This document shows positions 58,878 through 64,000 of a DNA stretch of 64,000 nucleotides, in pieces (position 1 is the stretch's first letter; each line of letters opens with the position of its first letter). This stretch comes from Primorskyibacter sedentarius. Lineage in GTDB: Bacteria; Pseudomonadota; Alphaproteobacteria; Rhodobacterales; Rhodobacteraceae. Where the stretch lies: positions 372,001 to 436,000 of the forward strand of contig NZ_SLZU01000001.1 in assembly GCF_004342065.1 (NCBI RefSeq), read 5' to 3'. A program made the translations under genes and the position numbers. The notes beneath the pieces are model-generated. The model did no database searches. It had not been told where the DNA came from and worked only from the letters and a program-made list of their open reading frames with translations.

Positions 58878-60181
58878 GGCACGATCCTTTCATGGACGAG
58901 CGGCGGCAGATCCTGCGCCTTTTCACCCAAGGTGATGGCCGCGCGCACGGCCGCCTCTGCCGCGTCCGCCTGCCCGACCCGCGCGGCATGAACACGCGCC
59001 AGCGGCTGCCCCTTCTCGACGCGATCACCAAGGCGCACGACCTCTGACAGGCCAACCGCCGGATCGACGACATCGCTTTCCACCTGACGCCCGCCGCCCA
59101 GTTCAACTACGGCCAGCCCCAGCGCTTCACCGTCAATCGCGGTAACCACACCTGCCTCGCTGGCGGGCATTTCCCGGATCACCGGCGCCTCGGGCATGAA
59201 GCGTTGCCAATTCTCGACAAAATGCACCGGCCCGCCCATGGCGTATACCATCCGGCCAAACCGTTCTGCCGCCGTGCCGGACCGGATTGCGTCGGCGATC
59301 TTCGCCTTGCCATCAGCGGCATCCTTTGCCAGCCCGGCAGAGGCCAAAAGAGCGCCGCCAAGCTCTGCACTCAACTCTCCCAGCGGGCCGTAATCCAGCC
59401 CGGTCAGCACCCGCAGGCTGGCATCAACCTCCAGCGCGTTGCCAAGCGAGGAGGCCAGCGGCTGGCTCATATCCGTGATCAGCGCGGTGGTCTTGCACCC
59501 GGCGGCATTGGCTGTCTTGACCAAAGCCTGTGCCAGCGCCCGCGCCTCTTCGGCCGTTTTCATGAAGGCGCCAGTGCCCAGCTTGACGTCCAGCACCAGC
59601 CCGTCCAAACCCGCGGCCAGTTTCTTTGACAGGATCGAGGCAGTGATCAGATCAAGGCTTTCGACCGTACCGGTGACATCGCGGATCGCATAGAGCCGCT
59701 TGTCGGCCGGGGCGATATCGGCACTGGCACTGACAATCGCCGCCCCCGTCTCGCGCACCACTTTGTGAAAGCGGTCCTCATCCAGACCCGTGACGAGACC
59801 CGGTATCGCCTCCATCTTGTCCAATGTGCCGCCCGTATGGCCCAGCCCGCGCCCCGAGATCATCGGCACATAAGCGCTGCAAGCCGCCAAGGCGGGGGCC
59901 AGCACAAGGCTGACGCAATCGCCCACACCGCCGGTGGAATGCTTGTCGATCGCGGGCGCGTCCAGATCCCAGCGCAGCACATCGCCGCTGTCACGCATCG
60001 CAAGGGTCAGGGCCACGCGGCCTTCTTCGCTAAGCCCGCGCAGGCAGACGGCCATGGCAAAGGCCCCCGCCTGAGCATCCGACACGGCCCCGTCGGCCAG
60101 ACCTTCGGCGAACCACGCAAGCTGTTGGGCTGTCAGGGGCTGCCCCTTTCGCAGGGTGGCGTTTATGGCGCGCGCATCCAT
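58874..60181 (-). CDS. deoA: Thymidine phosphorylase
   Basis: A 435-residue pyrimidine nucleoside phosphorylase that releases thymine and deoxyribose 1-phosphate. KHSTGGVGDCVSL is the phosphate-binding motif and SGRGLGHTGGTLDKMEAIPG the nucleoside-binding signature. It is preceded by cdd (2-base gap) and overlaps deoB by 4 bases, placing phosphorolysis before the mutase step. Confidence 0.95.
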   Translation of the reverse strand: MDARAINATLRKGQPLTAQQLAWFAEGLADGAVSDAQAGAFAMAVCLRGLSEEGRVALTLAMRDSGDVLRWDLDAPAIDKHSTGGVGDCVSLVLAPALAACSAYVPMISGRGLGHTGGTLDKMEAIPGLVTGLDEDRFHKVVRETGAAIVSASADIAPADKRLYAIRDVTGTVESLDLITASILSKKLAAGLDGLVLDVKLGTGAFMKTAEEARALAQALVKTANAAGCKTTALITDMSQPLASSLGNALEVDASLRVLTGLDYGPLGELSAELGGALLASAGLAKDAADGKAKIADAIRSGTAAERFGRMVYAMGGPVHFVENWQRFMPEAPVIREMPASEAGVVTAIDGEALGLAVVELGGGRQVESDVVDPAVGLSEVVRLGDRVEKGQPLARVHAARVGQADAAEAAVRAAITLGEKAQDLPPLVHERIVP

Positions 60182-60183
60182 TC

Positions 60184-60591
60184 TCAGCTCCCGCCTGTGT
60201 CGGAATGGCTCATATGGTCCGCGCCGAACGCACCCGGCAAGAGCTCTGCCAGCGTCATCACCTGCTCTGTGCCTGCGGTCGTCGCCATGGTCACGCTGAC
60301 ATCCGGTGCGCCGAACTCCGCCAGTTTCTGCCGACAGCCGCCGCAGGGGGTCACGGGCATAGGAGCGTCCGCCACCACGTAAACCTCTGCCAGCCGCGAC
60401 GCGCCCGACGCGATCATCGACGCTATCGCCCCTGCCTCGGCGCAGGTGCCCTCGGGATAGGCCACGTTTTCCACGTTACAGCCCCGATGCACTGTCCCGT
60501 CAGTGTCCCGGATCGCCGCGCCCACCTTGAACCCCGAATAGGGCGCATAGGCCCGTTCGCGCACATCCAGCGCCGCCTGTCTGAGTGACAT
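60184..60591 (-). CDS. cdd: Cytidine deaminase
   Basis: A 135-residue tetrameric-type cytidine deaminase. GCNVENVAYPEGTCAEAGAI gives the catalytic Glu with the Cys zinc ligand, and TPCGGCRQKLAEFG the other two Cys. It converts (deoxy)cytidine to (deoxy)uridine. GGAGAGGA precedes ATG 60591. It is the first gene of the cdd-deoA-deoB-add-upp operon and is divergent from maeB across 192 bases. Confidence 0.94.
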   Translation of the reverse strand: MSLRQAALDVRERAYAPYSGFKVGAAIRDTDGTVHRGCNVENVAYPEGTCAEAGAIASMIASGASRLAEVYVVADAPMPVTPCGGCRQKLAEFGAPDVSVTMATTAGTEQVMTLAELLPGAFGADHMSHSDTGGS

Positions 60592-60783
60592 TGGTCCTCT
60601 CCCCACATTCACCTTTCCGGCAATGGTGCGTAACCGCCCGGGGATTGCAAGCCTTCCCTCGCTGCGCGCCATCCGCGAACCATGTCTGGCTGACGGTTGG
60701 GGTTGGTTTGACACGCTCAACGGTTTCTCTTCCCGAACGCGTGAGGTATGCCTGACGTATGGACAGCCCCAAGGATACGAGCC

Positions 60784-63063
60784 ATGGCCGACAATCCCAC
60801 CGATACAGCGCGCCAAGCCGCGCTTGATTACCACGAATTCCCCAAACCCGGTAAGCTGGAGATCCGCGCCACCAAACCGCTGGCCAACGGGCGCGATCTG
60901 GCGCTGGCCTATTCGCCCGGCGTTGCCGAAGCCTGCCTGGAGATCAAGGCCGACAAAGGCACGGCGGCACGCTACACCGCGCGCGGCAACCTTGTTGGCG
61001 TGGTGTCCAACGGCAGCGCGGTTCTGGGGCTTGGCAATATCGGTGCGCTTGCCTCCAAACCGGTGATGGAAGGCAAGGCCGTCCTCTTCAAGAAATTCGC
61101 AGGCATCGACTGTTTCGATATCGAGGTGAACGAAACCGATCCCGAACGCCTTGCAGATATTGTCTGCGCGTTGGAGCCCACATTCGGCGCGATCAACCTT
61201 GAAGACATCAAAGCGCCCGACTGTTTCATCGTGGAAAAGCTGTGCCGCGAACGCATGAACATCCCCGTCTTTCATGATGACCAGCACGGGACGGCGATTG
61301 TCGTGGGGGCTGCGGCCACCAATGCGCTGCATGTCGCGGGAAAGTCATTCGAGGACATCAAGATCGTCTCGACCGGCGGTGGTGCGGCCGGGATCGCTTG
61401 TCTGAACATGCTGCTGAAGCTGGGTGTAAAGCGCGAAAACGTCTGGCTGTGCGATGTCCACGGCCTCGTCTACGAGGGGCGGGAACTGGACATGAACCCG
61501 CAAAAGGCTGCCTTTGCGCAGGCATCTGAATTGCGCAGGCTGGACGAGGTGATCGACGGTGCGGACCTGTTCCTGGGCCTGTCCGGGCCGGGCGTGCTGA
61601 AACCCGAGCTGGTCAAGCGGATGGCCAAGCGGCCCATCATCTTTGCGCTGGCCAATCCCACGCCGGAAATCATGCCGGACCTTGCCCGCGAAGTGGCGCC
61701 CGACGCCATCATCGCAACCGGGCGCAGCGACTTTCCCAATCAGGTCAACAACGTGCTGTGCTTTCCGTTCATCTTCCGGGGCGCGCTTGACGTGGGTGCC
61801 ACAGAGATCAACGATGAAATGCAGCTCGCCTGTATCGAAGGCATTGCCGAACTGGCCCGCGCCACCACCAGCGCCGAGGCGGCGGCCGCCTATCAGGGCG
61901 AGCATCTGACCTTCGGGGCCGATTACCTGATCCCCAAACCGTTCGACCCGCGCCTGTCGGGCATCGTCTCCTCTGCCGTCGCGCGCGCCGCGATGGAGAC
62001 GGGCGTGGCTACGCGCCCCTTCGAGGATCTGGACGCTTACCGCCAGAAACTGGACGCCTCGGTCTACAAATCCGCGCTTCTCATGCGCCCGGTCTTTGCT
62101 GCCGCCGCCACGGCCAGTCGCCGCATCGTCTTTGCCGAGGGCGAGGACGAGCGCGTGCTGCGCGCGGCACAGGCTATTCTGGAAGAGACGACCGAGCAGC
62201 CCATCCTGATCGGCCGACCCGAGGTTATCGCCAGCCGGTGCGAGCGCATGGGGCTCGAAATCCGGCCGGAGCGCGATTTCAACATCGTGAACCCGGAAAA
62301 CGATCCACGCTACCGGGATTACTGGGGCAGCTATCACGAGTTGATGGCACGCCGGGGTGTCAGCCCGGATCTGGCCCGCGCAATCATGCGCACCAACTCA
62401 ACCGCCATTGGCGCGGTCATGGTCCACCGCGAGGAGGCTGACAGCCTGATCTGCGGCACGTTCGGCGAATACCGCTGGCACCTGAATTACATCACGCAAG
62501 TGCTGGGCAACGACAAATTCCAGCCCAATGGCGCGCTTTCGATGATGATCCTTGAAGACGGCCCCCTGTTCATCGCCGACACCCATGTCTGGTCGCTGCC
62601 CACGCCCGAACAGCTGGCCAAGACCGCCTTGGGGGCTGCGCGGCACGTGCGCCGCTTCGGGCTTGAACCCAACATCGCCTTCTGTTCGCAATCGCAATTC
62701 GGCAACCAGTCCGAAGGGTCTGGCAAGCGTCTGCGCGACGCAATTGCCTTGCTGGACAGTGAAGAACGCGATTTCTGCTACGAAGGCGAGATGAACGTCG
62801 ATGCGGCGCTGAACGCCGATCTGCGGGCGCGGCTGTTTCCGGCCAACCGGATGAAGGGCACAGCAAATGTGCTGATCTTCGGCCATGCCGATGCCGCCTC
62901 TGCTGCGCGCAACATCCTGAAGATGAAAAGCGGCGGGCTTGAGGTCGGACCGATCCTGATGGGCATGGGCAACCGCGCCCATATCGTCACCCCCTCGATC
63001 ACTGCGCGCGGTCTTTTGAACATGGCCGCCGTGGCGGGCACCCCGGTCGCACAATACGGATGA
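60784..63063 (+). CDS. maeB: NADP-dependent malic enzyme with phosphotransacetylase-like domain
   Basis: A 759-residue MaeB-type malic enzyme that decarboxylates malate to pyruvate. Residues about 1-430 form the malic domain ([38 protein letters not shown]), and 435-759 a phosphotransacetylase-like regulatory domain ([20 protein letters not shown]). ATG 60784 ([11 protein letters not shown]) is chosen over an upstream in-frame ATG. It is a single gene followed by a hairpin. Confidence 0.95.
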   Translation: MADNPTDTARQAALDYHEFPKPGKLEIRATKPLANGRDLALAYSPGVAEACLEIKADKGTAARYTARGNLVGVVSNGSAVLGLGNIGALASKPVMEGKAVLFKKFAGIDCFDIEVNETDPERLADIVCALEPTFGAINLEDIKAPDCFIVEKLCRERMNIPVFHDDQHGTAIVVGAAATNALHVAGKSFEDIKIVSTGGGAAGIACLNMLLKLGVKRENVWLCDVHGLVYEGRELDMNPQKAAFAQASELRRLDEVIDGADLFLGLSGPGVLKPELVKRMAKRPIIFALANPTPEIMPDLAREVAPDAIIATGRSDFPNQVNNVLCFPFIFRGALDVGATEINDEMQLACIEGIAELARATTSAEAAAAYQGEHLTFGADYLIPKPFDPRLSGIVSSAVARAAMETGVATRPFEDLDAYRQKLDASVYKSALLMRPVFAAAATASRRIVFAEGEDERVLRAAQAILEETTEQPILIGRPEVIASRCERMGLEIRPERDFNIVNPENDPRYRDYWGSYHELMARRGVSPDLARAIMRTNSTAIGAVMVHREEADSLICGTFGEYRWHLNYITQVLGNDKFQPNGALSMMILEDGPLFIADTHVWSLPTPEQLAKTALGAARHVRRFGLEPNIAFCSQSQFGNQSEGSGKRLRDAIALLDSEERDFCYEGEMNVDAALNADLRARLFPANRMKGTANVLIFGHADAASAARNILKMKSGGLEVGPILMGMGNRAHIVTPSITARGLLNMAAVAGTPVAQYG

Positions 63064-63077
63064 TCGAAAGACGCGAT

Positions 63078-63105
63078 ACGGCGGCCTGGGGGCCGCCGTT
63101 CTGGT
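63078..63105 (+). terminator. Hairpin after maeB, possible terminator
   Basis: Perfect 9-bp stem ACGGCGGCC / GGCCGCCGT with loop TGGG, followed by TCTGGTCTGTC. The T tract is poor, and it lies between convergent genes, so it may serve both. Confidence 0.55.
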
Positions 63106-63127
63106 CTGTCTGCAAGGCTGTGAGAGG

Positions 63128-63856
63128 TCAGGCTTTGCGCTTGCGGCGGAGCGCCAACCCACCCAGCGCGGTGAGCAGCAAAAAGCCACCGGCAGGCAGG
63201 GGAACCGCCGAAACGGGTGTGTCCACATAGACATTTATCGACGTGCTTCCAACCACACCCGCGCTATCAAAAGCTGTCAAAGAGACACGGAATTGGCCCG
63301 CACCTATCGGCGCACCAGGAAGAAAGCCCATATTGACGGAGTTCTGCGCGACGTTGAATGCGCTGAAGTCCTCATCACCGCCACTGTCGAAAGTTGCCGC
63401 GCCATTTGCCGTCGCATTCGTGCCGAGGTAATAGCCGGTGCTGACCGCACCCAGTGGATCGTAGATCTGCATATTTTCGGTAGCCGAAGGGTCATAGTCG
63501 ACCGATATCTGGTATTTATACGTGCCCAGCGAGTCGCTGCCATCGGCAATGTCAGAATTGATCGACCAGTCATAGCTCCAATAGGACCGACCGGCCGGAA
63601 CCGTCGCGCCTGTGGAATCAAACAGATAATTCCCGGCAGCATCCTGAATGATTCCGACGCCGATCGCGTCATTCGGGGTGGTATAGCGGCGCTTCGCCCG
63701 CAGCCCCAGTTCCAGATCGCCGATGGTCGCGACGGTGAAGCCGCCGTTGTGGTTACCCGACCCAAAAATGATATCTGGCGTAACATTGGCTGCCATTGCC
63801 GGCAAGGCCAGGAACCCGGTCACCGCGGCAATTGAGAGCGTTTTCATTATTTTCAT
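63128..63856 (-). CDS. VPLPA-CTERM sorting-domain surface protein
   Basis: A 242-residue exported protein. Residues 1-22 are a signal peptide (MKTLSIAAVTGFLALPAMA core) and the C-terminus is a VPLPA-CTERM tripartite anchor: VPLPAGGFLLLTALGG, then LALRRKRKA. The middle is Gly/Asp/Thr-rich with no known domain. Such proteins are processed by an exosortase at the surface; no exosortase gene is in this window. GGAGG precedes ATG 63856. The upstream 140 bases are AT-rich. Confidence 0.9.
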   Translation of the reverse strand: MKIMKTLSIAAVTGFLALPAMAANVTPDIIFGSGNHNGGFTVATIGDLELGLRAKRRYTTPNDAIGVGIIQDAAGNYLFDSTGATVPAGRSYWSYDWSINSDIADGSDSLGTYKYQISVDYDPSATENMQIYDPLGAVSTGYYLGTNATANGAATFDSGGDEDFSAFNVAQNSVNMGFLPGAPIGAGQFRVSLTAFDSAGVVGSTSINVYVDTPVSAVPLPAGGFLLLTALGGLALRRKRKA

Positions 63857-63965
63857 CAGAATTCCTCCGTTAGCATTTTTATATATTTTTATAAAAGGCG
63901 AAATAGGGAAAAATACTCCATATCTTATCGCGCCGATAAAACCGCTTCGCAAAGTCAAATTTGGG

Positions 63966-63974
63966 TTATCCACA
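63966..63974 (+). other. Perfect DnaA-box match at the right edge
   Basis: TTATCCACA, identical to the consensus DnaA box, in an AT-rich stretch upstream of the VPLPA-CTERM gene. A single match can occur by chance; no cluster of boxes is visible before the window ends. Confidence 0.3.
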
Positions 63975-64000
63975 GTAATTCGGTGTCGCTCAACTTTGAG

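Overview
The window looks like a chromosomal segment of a marine-type alphaproteobacterium of the Rhodobacteraceae (Roseobacter-like). The evidence is high GC content, dense operons with 4-base start/stop overlaps, a phaZ-phaC-phaP-phaR cluster with CTGC-N3-GCAG operators, a VPLPA-CTERM protein, an imuA-imuB mutagenesis cassette, two polar amino acid ABC transporters and an Anbu proteasome-like cassette. This is inference from gene content; no marker rRNA or tRNA gene is present. I see no prophage, insertion sequence or CRISPR array.

Layout. 1-2.3 kb (minus): SOS mutagenesis cassette imuA-imuB, probably followed by the start of dnaE2 at the left edge. 2.5-6.5 kb (plus): circularly permuted ATP-grasp, alpha-E, transglutaminase and Anbu peptidase, then a DUF533/TerB-like protein. 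7.6-10.3 kb: a kinase/capsule-glycosyltransferase fusion and a VOC enzyme. 10.6-13.8 kb: polar amino acid ABC transporter. 14-20 kb (minus): tamA-tamB. 20.4-31.2 kb: FKBP isomerase and a catabolic run (haloacid dehalogenase, hydrolases, Ser/Thr dehydratase, PcaD- and PcaB-like enzymes, alcohol dehydrogenase, enolase-superfamily dehydratase, SqrR-like repressor, amidase). 31-34.5 kb: small unknown genes, rlmJ and a terB/PhnD-like pair. 34.6-44.3 kb: a second amino acid/polyamine ABC transporter joined to two PuuA-like glutamine synthetases, a class I glutamine amidotransferase, a PuuB-like oxidase and a DegT aminotransferase. 44.3-48.8 kb: PHA storage cluster. 48.9-55.9 kb: Gfo/Idh/MocA dehydrogenase, rpoH, RluA-type pseudouridine synthase, sulfotransferase, acyl-CoA synthetase and a degenerate M48-like membrane protein. 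56-60.6 kb (minus): cdd-deoA-deoB-add-upp nucleoside salvage operon. 60.8-64 kb: maeB and a VPLPA-CTERM surface protein.

How the genes fit together. The ABC/PuuA/PuuB block reads as uptake plus gamma-glutamylation-dependent breakdown of a polyamine or related amine. The pha genes form a complete storage and mobilisation unit whose promoters carry inverted CTGC-N3-GCAG sites, matching the known PhaR operator. The salvage operon is translationally coupled end to end. The ATP-grasp/alpha-E/transglutaminase/Anbu cassette is a recurring but biochemically obscure association and is the best candidate here for poorly described biology. Other points worth a second look are the kinase-glycosyltransferase fusion, a persulfide-sensor-like repressor beside non-sulfur genes, a signal-less PhnD-like protein coupled to TerB, an M48-like protein that has lost its zinc site, and two divergent genes whose start codons overlap.
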